A stretch of 64,000 nucleotides of DNA from Actinacidiphila acididurans. Its GTDB lineage: Bacteria > Actinomycetota > Actinomycetes > Streptomycetales > Streptomycetaceae. The position numbers and the translations under genes were made by a program. The DNA lies in contig NZ_JADKYB010000013.1 of the NCBI RefSeq assembly GCF_016918855.1, positions 62,001-126,000 of the forward strand. Direction: 5' to 3'. Below, one piece after another: positions 1 to 8,215 of the stretch. The notes beneath the pieces were generated by a model. It did no database searches, had not been told where the DNA came from, and was given only the letters and a program-made list of their open reading frames with translations. The number at the start of each line of letters is the position of its first letter. Position 1 is the stretch's first letter.

Positions 1-242
1 GCCTGGGCCTGGCCAACCTCTTCCCGACCGCGATCGCCCGGGCCGGCGAGCTCACCGGCCCCAGTGGGGTCGCCGCCGCCTCCACCTTCGGCTACGGCGG
101 GATGCTCCTGGGCCCGCCCTCGATCGGCTTCCTCACCGACGCCTTCGGCCTGCCGACCGCGCTGACCACGGTCGCCGCCCTGGCCGCGGTCGCCGCGGGC
201 ATCGCCTGGTCGGTACGGCGCGAGGGCGCGGGCGCGCGCTGA
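1..242 (+). CDS. MFS transporter, C-terminal end (partial)
   Basis: Only the last 79 codons are present; the frame is open from base 3 and ends at TGA 240-242. The visible part has a glycine-rich loop (GGMLLGPPSIGFLTD) between two hydrophobic helices and a short basic tail. That is typical of the last two membrane segments of a 12-helix major facilitator with the GPPxIGxLxD pattern of the YfcJ/YybF-like group. Substrate cannot be inferred. The gene continues off the left edge. Confidence 0.8.
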   Translation, partial: LGLANLFPTAIARAGELTGPSGVAAASTFGYGGMLLGPPSIGFLTDAFGLPTALTTVAALAAVAAGIAWSVRREGAGAR

Positions 243-417
243 GCCGGGGCCGACCCGGGCCGGCGTACCGGGGAGCCGCAACGTACATCCACGGACGGAT
301 TTGACGTACGCCACAGGCGCTCTTCCGGCCCCGCGGCGGCATATTGGTCGGCACGCGGGAGGTGTTACCGCGCGTAGCACCCGCCCGCTCCGTACCGAGG
401 CGCCCGCAGGAGGAGCG

Positions 418-774
418 ATGCGCATACCGACGTGGGCGGCGGCCGCCGCCCGGAGCCTGCTGCGGGAACGGGTCTCCCGCGGCTATCTGTGGACGGTCGC
501 GATCGCGCTGGCCCTCGTGCTGGTCGACACCGCCGCGCGCTCGCACCTCCACCTGTCGCCCACCGAGGTGGTGCTGATGCTGCTGACCCTGCCCTGGACG
601 CCGCTGCTGTGGTCGCTGTTCGCCACGCTGGGCGGGATGAACGGGGGCGCCACGGCGTACGGCTGGTGGGGCTGGTCGTTGACGGTGCTGGCCGCGGTGG
701 TCTCGGCGGTGGTGAACGCGGGCCTGCTCGGCTGGCTGGCCCGGCTGCGCAGGCGCCGGATTCCGGCCGGCTGA
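418..774 (+). CDS. SCO4225-family small membrane protein
   Basis: Encodes 118 residues with three hydrophobic segments (about 22-40, 50-75 and 82-108) and basic ends, so it is probably an integral membrane protein. The pattern LLTLPWTPLLWSL resembles the SCO4225 family of Streptomyces hypothetical membrane proteins, whose function is unknown to me. The ATG at 418 is chosen because GCAGGAGGAGCG lies directly before it; the frame is open further upstream to 301 but has no good SD there. The next gene starts 35 bp downstream on the same strand. Confidence 0.75.
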   Translation: MRIPTWAAAAARSLLRERVSRGYLWTVAIALALVLVDTAARSHLHLSPTEVVLMLLTLPWTPLLWSLFATLGGMNGGATAYGWWGWSLTVLAAVVSAVVNAGLLGWLARLRRRRIPAG

Positions 775-809
775 CCCCGGGCGGAAGCCCCGTACTGCAC
801 AATCCCGGT

Positions 810-1544
810 ATGGAGACCGCCGAGTTCATCGACACACTGCGCCGGGAAGGGCCGTTGCTGGCCGACGCGGCGGCCGGGGCCGGGCTGGACGCCGAGGTGC
901 CGCCCTGTCCGGGCTGGCGGGTGCGCGATCTGGTGACGCACACCGCGTCGGTGCACCGCTGGGCGGCGGACTACGTGCTCACCGGCGCCATGGAACGCAA
1001 GGCCCTGGATCCGGCCGCACCGGACGACGGCGAACTCCTCGACTGGTACCTGCGGATGCACGGCCGGCTCACCGAGGCGCTGACCGCCGCCCCGGCGGAC
1101 CTGACCTGCTGGTTCTTCCTGACCGCACCCTCGGCGCTGGCCTTTTGGGCGCGCCGGCAGGCGCACGAGACCACCATGCACCGGATCGACGCCGAAAGGG
1201 CGCGTGGAATCGCGCTCTCCCCGGTGGACAGCGCCTTCGCGGCGGACGGGGTGGACGAGTTGCTCGCCGGCTTCCACGGCCGGCGGCGCAGCCAGGTCCG
1301 CACCGAGCAGCCGCGTACCCTGCGGATACGATCGACCGACACCGGGCACGACTGGCTGGTGCGTCTGTCCGCCGAGCAGCCGGTCACCGAGCGCGGAGCG
1401 GATGGGCCCGCGGACTGCACGATCAGCGGGCGGGCGAACGACCTCTACCGCGCGCTGTGGAACCGCGGCCCGTACGAAGCGCTGGCCGTCGAGGGCGACG
1501 GCTCGCTGGTGGAGCTGTGGCAGCGGACCGCCGCGATCGGCTGA
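810..1544 (+). CDS. Maleylpyruvate isomerase/DinB-family, mycothiol-dependent enzyme homologue
   Basis: Encodes 244 residues. The N-terminal half carries the hallmark CPGWRVRDLVTHTASVHRWA (about residues 31-50) followed by a conserved E/H helix bundle, as in the mycothiol-dependent maleylpyruvate isomerase N-terminal (DinB-like) domain. The C-terminal part matches the small MDMPI C-terminal domain. Members are actinobacterial thiol-dependent isomerases or transferases; the substrate here is not evident. The start ATG lies 35 bp after the previous gene and the SD is weak. It converges on the MarR gene that follows. Confidence 0.8.
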   Translation: METAEFIDTLRREGPLLADAAAGAGLDAEVPPCPGWRVRDLVTHTASVHRWAADYVLTGAMERKALDPAAPDDGELLDWYLRMHGRLTEALTAAPADLTCWFFLTAPSALAFWARRQAHETTMHRIDAERARGIALSPVDSAFAADGVDELLAGFHGRRRSQVRTEQPRTLRIRSTDTGHDWLVRLSAEQPVTERGADGPADCTISGRANDLYRALWNRGPYEALAVEGDGSLVELWQRTAAIG

Positions 1545-1587
1545 ACCCCGGCCGATCCAACCGCAGTGGCCCCGGGGCCCGCCTGCG

Positions 1588-2013
1588 TCAGGTGAGGCCG
1601 GTGCCGGTCAGCGGGTTCGCGCCCTTGGGCAGCATCCGCTCGAGTACGGCGAGGTGGCCAGGACGCGCCTTCTCGTAACGCTCCCAGCCCTCGGGGGTGA
1701 GGGCGACACGCACGCCGCGCCGGTCCTCGCTGCAGATGTCCCGGCCGACCAGGCCCTCCTTCTCCAGGCGGGCGACCAGGCGGGACAACGCGCTCTGGCT
1801 GAGGTGGACGCGGTCGGCGAGTTCCTGGACGCGGAAGGAGCATCCGCCGTCCTGGGGGTCGCCGTCGGCGAGTACGTCCAGCACCTCGAAGTCGCTGGCA
1901 CCCAGTCCGAACTGGTGCAGCTCACGGTCGATCTCACAGGCCGTGCGCGCGTGAACGGCGAGGATCTCTCGCCACTCCGTCACGAGCGCTCGCTCATTCC
2001 TGTCGCCGGTCAT
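1588..2013 (-). CDS. MarR-family transcriptional regulator
   Basis: Encodes 141 residues with a MarR winged helix: dimerisation helices, a recognition region around VHLSQSALSRLVARLEKEGL (about residues 65-84) and the wing DRRGVRVALTPEGW. The ATG at 2013 is chosen because it begins the conserved part; the longer reading runs back across the intergenic operators. It is divergent from the MFS exporter, sharing an 80-bp region with nested palindromes. It probably represses the exporter and itself until a ligand binds, the common arrangement for MarR/MFS pairs. Confidence 0.88.
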   Translation of the reverse strand: MTGDRNERALVTEWREILAVHARTACEIDRELHQFGLGASDFEVLDVLADGDPQDGGCSFRVQELADRVHLSQSALSRLVARLEKEGLVGRDICSEDRRGVRVALTPEGWERYEKARPGHLAVLERMLPKGANPLTGTGLT

Positions 2014-2041
2014 GCCCTGAGGGTAGCAGAAAACGGACCCG

Positions 2042-2085
2042 CATGCACGCACATTAAATGCATTTGCATTGGATGCGCGTGCATG
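2042..2085. promoter_or_regulatory. Nested palindromes between marR and MFS gene
   Basis: CATGCACGC (2042-2050) and GCGTGCATG (2077-2085) are perfect 9-bp inverted arms. Between them AATGCATTTGCATT (2057-2070) is a 6+2+6 inverted repeat. The segment is AT-richer than its surroundings and lies 8 bp before the MFS start and 28 bp before the MarR start. Most likely it is the MarR operator. Confidence 0.65.
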
Positions 2086-2092
2086 TAAACCT

Positions 2093-3622
2093 ATGGCCAT
2101 GACCTCTCCGTCAATCACCGTCCCCCGCACCACTCCGCAGTGGAGTGCCCGGCAGTGGGGCACGCTCTTCGTGCTCTGCGCCGCGCTGTTCCTGGACGCC
2201 CTCGACGTGTCCATGGTCGGCGTCGCACTCCCCTCGATCGGTGTCGACCTCCACCTGTCGACCTCCTCGCTCCAGTGGGTCGTCAGCGGTTACATCCTTG
2301 GTTACGGCGGTCTGCTGCTGCTCGGCGGCCGCGCGGCGGACCTGCTCGGCAGGCGCCGCGTCTTCCTGATCGCCCTCGGCATCTTCGCCGTGGCGTCCCT
2401 GCTGGGCGGCCTGGTGGACTCCGGTTCCCTGCTGATCGCCACCCGGTTCGTCAAGGGCCTGAGCGCCGCGTTCACCGCGCCGGCCGGCCTGTCGATCATC
2501 ACCACCTCGTTCGCCGAGGGGCCGATCCGCAACCGGGCCCTGACCATCTACTCCAGCTGCGGCGCCACCGGCTTCTCGATGGGCCTGGTGCTCTCCGGCT
2601 TCCTCACCGAGGCGGGCTGGCGCTGGACCATGCTGCTGCCCGCCCCCGTGGCGGTGATCGCGCTGATCGCCGGCCTGAGGCTGATCCCGAAGGCGCCGCG
2701 CGAGAAGCGCGAGGGGCGCGGATACGACCTGCCGGGCGCCGTCACCGGTACGGGAGCCATGCTCCTGCTGGTGTTCACCGTGGTCTCGGCGGGCAGCGCG
2801 GGCTGGGCCTCGGCCCGTACCCTCGGGTCCTTCGCCGGGGTCGCGGCCCTGCTGGCCGCCTTCGTCGTCGTCGAGAACCGCTCCGCCCACCCGCTGATCC
2901 GGCTCGGCGTGCTGCGCTCGTCGGAACAGGTGCGGGCCAACATCGGCGCGGCCACCTTCTTCGGCTCCTACGTGGCCTTCCAGTTCCTGGTCACGCAGTA
3001 CCTGCAGAACGTCCTCGGCTACAGCGCCATGCAGACCGCGCTCGCCTTCCTGCCGGCCGGATCGCTGGTGGCGATCCTGTCCACCCGGATGGGACCGATC
3101 GTCGACCGCTTCGGCACCCTGCGGGTGATCGCCTTCGGCTTCACCGCCCTGGTGATCGGGTACGTGCTGTTCCTGCGGATCAACCTGCACCCGAACTACG
3201 CCACGGTGATCCTGCCCTCGATGCTGCTGCTCGGCGCGGCCTTCGCCACCGCCTTCCCGTCGCTCAACATCCAGGCCACCAACGGCGTCCGCGACCACGA
3301 GCAGGGCATGGTCTCCGGCCTGCTCAACACCTCCTTCCAGGTCGGCGGGGCGATCTTCCTGGCCGTGGTGACCGCGGTGGTCACCTCCGGCTCCGGGGCG
3401 CACGCGGCGAGCAAGCAGGCGGTGCTCGACAGCTACCGGCCCGGCCTGTGGGTGGTCACCGGGATCGGCGCGGCCGGTCTGCTGATCACCATGTCCGGCC
3501 TGCTGCGCCGCCGCCAGGCCTCGTACGGCACGCTGCTCGCCACCTCCGAGGACGCCCAGGCCCAGGCGCACACCGACCGGACGGCCACCGACTCCTCCGA
3601 GCAGGTCGGCGCCCGCGACTGA
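2093..3622 (+). CDS. DHA2-type MFS drug exporter (14 TM)
   Basis: Encodes about 509 residues with 14 hydrophobic segments. Visible hallmarks are the DHA2 helix-1 motif LDALDVSMVGVALPSIG, the helix-4/loop motif RAADLLGRRRVF and the antiporter motif C-like GATGFSMGLVLSGFL. These proteins exchange protons for hydrophobic drugs across the plasma membrane. Start ATGs at 2093 and 2099 are equally possible; no clear SD is seen, which may indicate a short or leaderless transcript. A strong terminator follows at 3678-3714. The divergent MarR gene is the likely controller. Confidence 0.88.
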   Translation: MAMTSPSITVPRTTPQWSARQWGTLFVLCAALFLDALDVSMVGVALPSIGVDLHLSTSSLQWVVSGYILGYGGLLLLGGRAADLLGRRRVFLIALGIFAVASLLGGLVDSGSLLIATRFVKGLSAAFTAPAGLSIITTSFAEGPIRNRALTIYSSCGATGFSMGLVLSGFLTEAGWRWTMLLPAPVAVIALIAGLRLIPKAPREKREGRGYDLPGAVTGTGAMLLLVFTVVSAGSAGWASARTLGSFAGVAALLAAFVVVENRSAHPLIRLGVLRSSEQVRANIGAATFFGSYVAFQFLVTQYLQNVLGYSAMQTALAFLPAGSLVAILSTRMGPIVDRFGTLRVIAFGFTALVIGYVLFLRINLHPNYATVILPSMLLLGAAFATAFPSLNIQATNGVRDHEQGMVSGLLNTSFQVGGAIFLAVVTAVVTSGSGAHAASKQAVLDSYRPGLWVVTGIGAAGLLITMSGLLRRRQASYGTLLATSEDAQAQAHTDRTATDSSEQVGARD

Positions 3623-3677
3623 ACCCCGCGTCTCCCCGGTCCGTACTCAGGTACACGTCCCCGACCGGATGACGGTG

Positions 3678-3714
3678 AACGGCCCCGCGCGACGAGGGAG
3701 CGCGCGGGGCCGTT
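3678..3714. terminator. Rho-independent terminator (bidirectional)
   Basis: A perfect 14-bp stem (AACGGCCCCGCGCG, 3678-3691, with CGCGCGGGGCCGTT, 3701-3714) and a 9-nt loop lie between the convergent MFS and response-regulator genes. Confidence 0.85.
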
Positions 3715-3772
3715 TCGCGTCCGCGCCGCGGATGTTCCGTGGACGGCTGCGGATATTCCGTGGGGGTTCCGC

Positions 3773-4438
3773 TCAGCCGAGCCAGCCGGGGCGCACCAGC
3801 CCGGACTCGTAGGCGAGTACGACCAATTGCGCCCGGTCGCGGGCGCCGAGTTTCACCATGGCCCGGCTGACGTGCGTCTTCGCGGTGAGCGGGCTGACCA
3901 CCAGGCGGCGGGCGATCTCCTCGTTGGACAGGCCGATGCCGGCCAGGGCCATCACCTCGCGTTCGCGCTCGGTGAGCCGGTCGAGGGCAGCGGCGGCGGC
4001 CGGTTCCTTGGAGCGGGCGGCGAATTCCGCGATCAGGCGGCGGGTGACGCCCGGGGACAGCAGCGCGTCGCCGTCCACGACCGCGCGCACCGCCCGCAGC
4101 AGTTCGTCGGGCTCGGTGTCCTTGACCAGGAAGCCGGAGGCGCCGGCCCGGATCGCCTCGAAGACGTACTCGTCGAGTTCGAAGGTGGTGAGGATGACCA
4201 CCTTCACCCCGGCCAGATCCGGGTCCTCGGTGATCCGGCGGGTGGCGGCCAGCCCGTCCGTCACGGGCATGCGGATGTCCATCAGCACCGCGTCCGGCCG
4301 CAGCTCGCGTACCAGCCCCAGGGCCTGCTCTCCGTCGGCCGCCTCGCCGACCACCTCGATGTCGTCCTGGGCGTCGAGCAGCGCCCGGAAACCGGCCCGG
4401 ACCAGCACTTGGTCGTCGGCGAGCAGGACACGGATCAC
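3773..4438 (-). CDS. LuxR/NarL-family response regulator
   Basis: Encodes 221 residues from a GTG start. The receiver domain spans about 1-120, with acidic pair D8-D9, phospho-acceptor D54 (VLMDIRMP) and the lysine in FLVKD. The LuxR-type HTH spans about 155-215 (LTEREREVMALAGIGLSNEE). Its GTG overlaps the stop of the upstream kinase gene by 4 bp, so the pair is translationally coupled and cognate. It is a cytoplasmic transcription factor activated by phosphorylation; targets are not visible. Confidence 0.92.
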   Translation of the reverse strand: MIRVLLADDQVLVRAGFRALLDAQDDIEVVGEAADGEQALGLVRELRPDAVLMDIRMPVTDGLAATRRITEDPDLAGVKVVILTTFELDEYVFEAIRAGASGFLVKDTEPDELLRAVRAVVDGDALLSPGVTRRLIAEFAARSKEPAAAAALDRLTEREREVMALAGIGLSNEEIARRLVVSPLTAKTHVSRAMVKLGARDRAQLVVLAYESGLVRPGWLG

Positions 4439-5661
4439 GGGCGCTCCTCGGCGGCGCGGGTCGGCTTCGCGGGGCCGGCCGCGGCGGCGGCCGGGTGGTC
4501 GGGTGCGGTGAGCGGGAGCCGGGCGCGGACTTCGAAGCCGCCGCCGGGGCGGGGGCCGCACTCCACGGTGCCGCCCAGGGCCGCCGCGCGCTCGCGCATG
4601 CCGACCAGGCCGTTGCCGCCGCCGCTGTCGCCGCCCGTGACCGCCGGGCCGTCGTCCTCCACGCCGATGTCGAGCAGCCCGGGCAGGTAGCGCAGCCGGA
4701 CCCGGGCGGTACGGGCGCCGGAGTGCCGTACCACGTTGGTCAGCGCCTCCTGGACGATACGGAAGGCGGCCAGATCGGCGCCCGGCGGCAGCGCCGTCGC
4801 GGTGCCCTCGACCCGGACGTCGGCGGTGAGGCCGGCCGCGGTGGCCTGTTCGACCAGTTCCGGCAGCCGGTCCAGGCCCGGCGCGGGCGAGCGAGGCGCC
4901 TCGCCGGGGGCGCGCAGGGTGCTGAGCACCTGGCGGACCTCGCCCAACGCCTCCTTGCTGGCCGCCTTGATGGTGGTGAGCGCGGTGCGCGCCTGTTCGG
5001 GGCGCTCGTCCATCAGCGCCAGGGCGACGCCCGCCTGCACGTTGATGACCGAGATGCTGTGCGCGAGCACGTCGTGCAGTTCGCGGGCGATCCGCATCCG
5101 TTCCTCGCCGGCCCGCCGCCGCTGGGCCTCCTCGCGTTCCCGCCGGTCACGGGCGATCTGCTCGCGGCGCAACCGGAACAGTTCGGCCGCGGCCAGCACG
5201 GCCAGCAACCAGGCCGCACCGCCCGAGGTCTGGGCCCACGACGCGCCGTGATCATGCGCGGGCGGCAGCCACCGGTAGAGCCACTGGCCGATCAGCACGT
5301 GCCCGGCGTAGACCACGGCGGCCACGATCAGCACCGCCTTGCGGTGGCCCGCCGCGACCGCGCTGAAGAACGCCACCACCAAACTGGCGAAGACCGGGCC
5401 CCAGGGATACCCGAGCGCGACGTACGCCAGGGTGACCGCGCCCACGCCGGCGGCCACCGCGACCGGCCGACGCCTCCGCAGAAGCAGCAGCGCGGGCCCG
5501 GCGAGCAGCAGCACGTAACCCAGCGCGTCGAGCGACACCCGCTGCGGCTGATGCCTGCCGGCCACAGCGCTGCCGACCACCTGGAGCACGGCCAAACCGA
5601 CCACCGGAACCCACACCGGGCGCCGGCGGCGCGCCGTCCAGGGCGGCTCCTCGTACGTCAT
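4435..5661 (-). CDS. Two-component sensor histidine kinase (HisKA_3 type)
   Basis: Encodes 408 residues. An N-terminal membrane region of about five to six hydrophobic segments (residues 15-170) precedes a short coiled coil. The HisKA_3 phospho-acceptor box RMRIARELHDVLAHSISVIN follows (His near residue 207), then an HATPase domain with the N-box EALTNVVRHSG and G-boxes GVEDDGP and GNGLVGMRERA. The sensor lacks a large extracellular domain, so the signal is probably sensed in or near the membrane. The ATG at 5661 is preferred; an in-frame GTG at 5670 would add three residues. Confidence 0.9.
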   Translation of the reverse strand: MTYEEPPWTARRRRPVWVPVVGLAVLQVVGSAVAGRHQPQRVSLDALGYVLLLAGPALLLLRRRRPVAVAAGVGAVTLAYVALGYPWGPVFASLVVAFFSAVAAGHRKAVLIVAAVVYAGHVLIGQWLYRWLPPAHDHGASWAQTSGGAAWLLAVLAAAELFRLRREQIARDRREREEAQRRRAGEERMRIARELHDVLAHSISVINVQAGVALALMDERPEQARTALTTIKAASKEALGEVRQVLSTLRAPGEAPRSPAPGLDRLPELVEQATAAGLTADVRVEGTATALPPGADLAAFRIVQEALTNVVRHSGARTARVRLRYLPGLLDIGVEDDGPAVTGGDSGGGNGLVGMRERAAALGGTVECGPRPGGGFEVRARLPLTAPDHPAAAAAGPAKPTRAAEERP

Positions 5662-6031
5662 GCGTCCCACGCTAAACCGCGGCCCCCGCCCGGGCGTCCC
5701 CCGGCCGCGGGCGGTACGCCTACTCCGCCGGGAGTACGAAGCGGCTCCGCGACGGATACCCCAGGGGCGCGGGGCTGTACGGGTACACGGCCGGCGCCGC
5801 GTGGGCGCGACCGGCCCGGTCGGATGTCGACGACCCTCCCGCGCAGGTCGTGAACAATCCGTCCTCGATATCGTACGGACACATCCGCCTCAGCAATGTC
5901 TCCGGGATCAGGAGATTGATCGGAAACCTCTTACTTGTCGAAATCCATTGCGGACTTGACGGAATAAATGGTTGCGGATTGACCGCCGCAGACCCCCGAG
6001 GTTGGATTCCAGCACGAGATCGGGGGAACCA
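5662..6031. other. Intergenic upstream region of the nucleotidyltransferase operon
   Basis: This 370-bp gap is noticeably AT-richer from about 5840 onward than the flanking genes. It contains the direct-repeat element at 5948-5984 and a strong SD (CGGGGGAACC) before the 6032 start. A 61-codon open frame (5850-6035) ends in an ATGA overlap with that start, but it has a weak SD and no recognisable features, so I do not call it a gene. Confidence 0.6.
5948..5984 (+). promoter_or_regulatory. TTGAC-N18-TTGAC direct repeat, promoter of 6032 operon
   Basis: TTGCGGAcTTGAC (5948-5960) and TTGCGGATTGAC (5972-5983) form an extended direct repeat. The TTGAC cores start at 5956 and 5979, 23 bp apart. The second TTGACC, a 17-nt spacer and TTGGAT (6002-6007) could form -35 and -10 boxes. 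The same 23-bp spacing recurs upstream of 27451 and 29742, which argues for a common regulator. Confidence 0.6.
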
Positions 6032-7378
6032 ATGAACTCGGACAATCAATTTGTCGGTGTGCTATTGGCCGGCGGCCGGGGCGAGCGGGCCAAGCCGCTG
6101 ACCCTCGCCGGGCCCACGTACCTGCGGAGCAAGGCGCTGATTCCGTTCCTCGGCCGGCCGCTCATCGAGTGGACGGTCGAGCAGATCCACGAGCAGGGCG
6201 CGGACGACTTCTACGTCGTCGCGCACGGCCTGGAAAACCGGCTGCAGATCTCCTCGCTGCTGGGGGCCGGAGACCGGCACGGGGTCTCGGTGCGGTACTC
6301 GCGGACCCGGCTGGACCGCTACAACACCGGTTCGGGCGCGGCGACACTGCACAACATCGAGGCCTGGGACCTGACCGGCGACGCCCTGGTGCTGCCGGTC
6401 GACTCGGTCGTCGACCTGGACGTGGCCGCGATGCGGCGACGGCACCGGGAGTCGGGCGCGGTGGTGACGGTCGCCGTCGTCGAGCGTCCGGCGGCCGAGG
6501 TGGCCGGCAAGTACGGGACGATGTCGGCCGACGCCGACGGCCTGGTGTCCGAGTTCCTGGAGAAGCCGACCCGCGAGGTCGCCGACCGGCTGGCCCGCGA
6601 GCGCGAGGACCAGGGACTCGGCAGCGCCCTGCCGACCAGCGCGGGCCTCTACCTGGTCGACTGCGCCGCGCTGCGGGACGTGGTCCGGCGGGCGGGGCTC
6701 GTGCGGCGCGGGACGGGGACCCTGGACTGGGGCGGCGACCTGCTGCCCTGGCTGGTCGGCGTCGGCTGCCCGGTGGTCACGCACCCCATCGGCGAGATGG
6801 GCGACCTGGGCAGCGTCCCGGACTTCCTGCTCAGCGCCATCGGTGCGCTCGACGGCCGCTTCCCGCACGTCACACGGGCCCTGGGGCCCAGCCTGGACGG
6901 TGCCTCGGCGGTATGGATCGACCCGACGTCCCTGGCACTGCCCGACCCGCGGACCGGCCTGACGCTGGCCGAGAAGATCGTGACGGGGATGGTCGAGATC
7001 GGTCCCGGGGTACGGATCGGCCGGCACGTGGAGATCGGCCCCGGCGTGCGCCTGGACCATGCCGACCTCGGCGACGGGGTGGACGTGGCCGAAGGCGCGA
7101 CGGTGAGTCGCGCCGTGTGCGCCGACGGCGCGATCGTCGGGCCGCACGCTGTCGTCACCGACAGCTATCTCGGGCCGCTGGTCACCGTCGGCTCGAGCCG
7201 CCGCCGGCCGGCCCGGCTCCAGGCCTTCACCGCGCTCGGCGACGGTGCGGCCGTCCCGCCCGGGATCCGGCTGTCGCAGGTGACCGTCTACCCGGGCCTG
7301 CGCATCCCGCGCGAGGCGCGCGTTCCGGCCGGCTCCCGGCTGGCCAGCGCCCAGGAAGTCCTGGATCTCGCCGGCTGA
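6032..7378 (+). CDS. Sugar nucleotidyltransferase (NDP-sugar pyrophosphorylase) with beta-helix tail
   Basis: Encodes 448 residues. The N-terminal Rossmann-type nucleotidyltransferase domain (about 1-270) starts with VLLAGGRGERAKPLT, a variant of the family signature in which the usual TR is ER but the phosphate-binding glycines and arginine remain. Family activity is NTP plus sugar-1-phosphate giving NDP-sugar plus pyrophosphate. The C-terminal part (about 320-448) has hexapeptide-like repeats (EIGPGVRIGRHVEIGPGVRL), a left-handed beta-helix as in GlgC, GlmU and RmlA-long enzymes. The start is fixed by GGGGGAACCA before the ATG. It is first in an operon with an SDR and an AGE/STAS fusion. 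Product could be ADP- or another NDP-glucose feeding GlgM nearby (inference). Confidence 0.85.
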   Translation: MNSDNQFVGVLLAGGRGERAKPLTLAGPTYLRSKALIPFLGRPLIEWTVEQIHEQGADDFYVVAHGLENRLQISSLLGAGDRHGVSVRYSRTRLDRYNTGSGAATLHNIEAWDLTGDALVLPVDSVVDLDVAAMRRRHRESGAVVTVAVVERPAAEVAGKYGTMSADADGLVSEFLEKPTREVADRLAREREDQGLGSALPTSAGLYLVDCAALRDVVRRAGLVRRGTGTLDWGGDLLPWLVGVGCPVVTHPIGEMGDLGSVPDFLLSAIGALDGRFPHVTRALGPSLDGASAVWIDPTSLALPDPRTGLTLAEKIVTGMVEIGPGVRIGRHVEIGPGVRLDHADLGDGVDVAEGATVSRAVCADGAIVGPHAVVTDSYLGPLVTVGSSRRRPARLQAFTALGDGAAVPPGIRLSQVTVYPGLRIPREARVPAGSRLASAQEVLDLAG

Positions 7379-7415
7379 CAGCGGCCGGGAGCTCCGCAGC
7401 CACGGAAGGGGGAAC

Positions 7416-8117
7416 ATGATGAACCGTGTTGTGGTGATCGGGGGTGGAGGCCGGCTCGGCCGGCTGCTCGTCGGGGCTCTGGCCCGCCGGGGAGCGCAGG
7501 TCGAGGTGGTCAGCAGACAGCCCGCCGCGACCCGGCACCGACTGCCGCGCGGAGTCGGCGTGCACGGCGGCGACGTGCGCGACGCCCGGTCCCTGACCGG
7601 GCCGCTGGCCGGGTGCGGCGCCGTGGTCTTCGCGGCCGAGACCGGCTTCGCCGACGACGGTCCGGACAGCCCGCGCGCCACCCTCTACGAAGGCGTGGCC
7701 AACACCGTCGATGCCGCACGCACCGGAAGCAAGGCGCCCCGCGTGCTCCTGGTCAGCCAGATCTGCGTGACCCGGCCGGAGCATCCGACCAACGCCTACG
7801 GCCGGCTGCTGGACTGGCGGCTGGCCGGCGAGGAGGTGGTGCGCGACTCGGGGCTGCCGTACACCGTCGTGCGCCCCGGCTGGTTCGACGACGCCGCCCG
7901 GCACGGCGGCATCCGGCTCGACCAGGGCGACGCCATGAACGGCTTCATCCGCCGCGAGGACTGCGCCGAGACCATCGCCGAGGCGTTGGCGAGCCCGGCG
8001 ACCGTCGGCGTGACGTTCGAGGTCTTCAACGAACCGGCGCCGGCGGCCGCGGCCGGGGTCCACGACTGGCCGGCCATGTTCGGCGCGCTCGACGCCGACC
8101 TGGACCCGGTCCGGTGA
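7416..8117 (+). CDS. NAD(P)-binding SDR-like protein (atypical, NmrA/epimerase type)
   Basis: Encodes 233 residues. The glycine-rich nucleotide-binding motif VVVIGGGGRLGRLLVGAL is at the extreme N-terminus, and a basic residue after beta-2 (VVSRQ) suggests NADP(H). LLVSQICVTRP takes the place of the usual serine region, and YTVVRPGWFDD is the C-terminal hallmark of NAD(P)H-binding atypical SDRs. A canonical YxxxK pair is not obvious (NAYGRLLDWR), so it may be a reductase, epimerase or nucleotide-sensing protein. SD AAGGGGGAAC precedes the ATG. It is 37 bp after the nucleotidyltransferase gene and 98 bp before the AGE/STAS gene, so probably co-transcribed. Confidence 0.8.
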   Translation: MMNRVVVIGGGGRLGRLLVGALARRGAQVEVVSRQPAATRHRLPRGVGVHGGDVRDARSLTGPLAGCGAVVFAAETGFADDGPDSPRATLYEGVANTVDAARTGSKAPRVLLVSQICVTRPEHPTNAYGRLLDWRLAGEEVVRDSGLPYTVVRPGWFDDAARHGGIRLDQGDAMNGFIRREDCAETIAEALASPATVGVTFEVFNEPAPAAAAGVHDWPAMFGALDADLDPVR

Positions 8118-8215
8118 GACCTCCGGCGCACCGCGCGGGCGCCCCGGATCCGTCGGGGTCCGCTGTCCGCGCGGGCGCGGTGAACTCCTGAGGGTTGTAG
8201 AAAGGTGACGCAAAA

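Noticed and set aside
5850-6035. 61-codon frame ending in an ATGA overlap with the nucleotidyltransferase start
   Set aside because: It has a weak SD, spans the TTGAC repeat region and shows no recognisable features; the overlap is probably chance.
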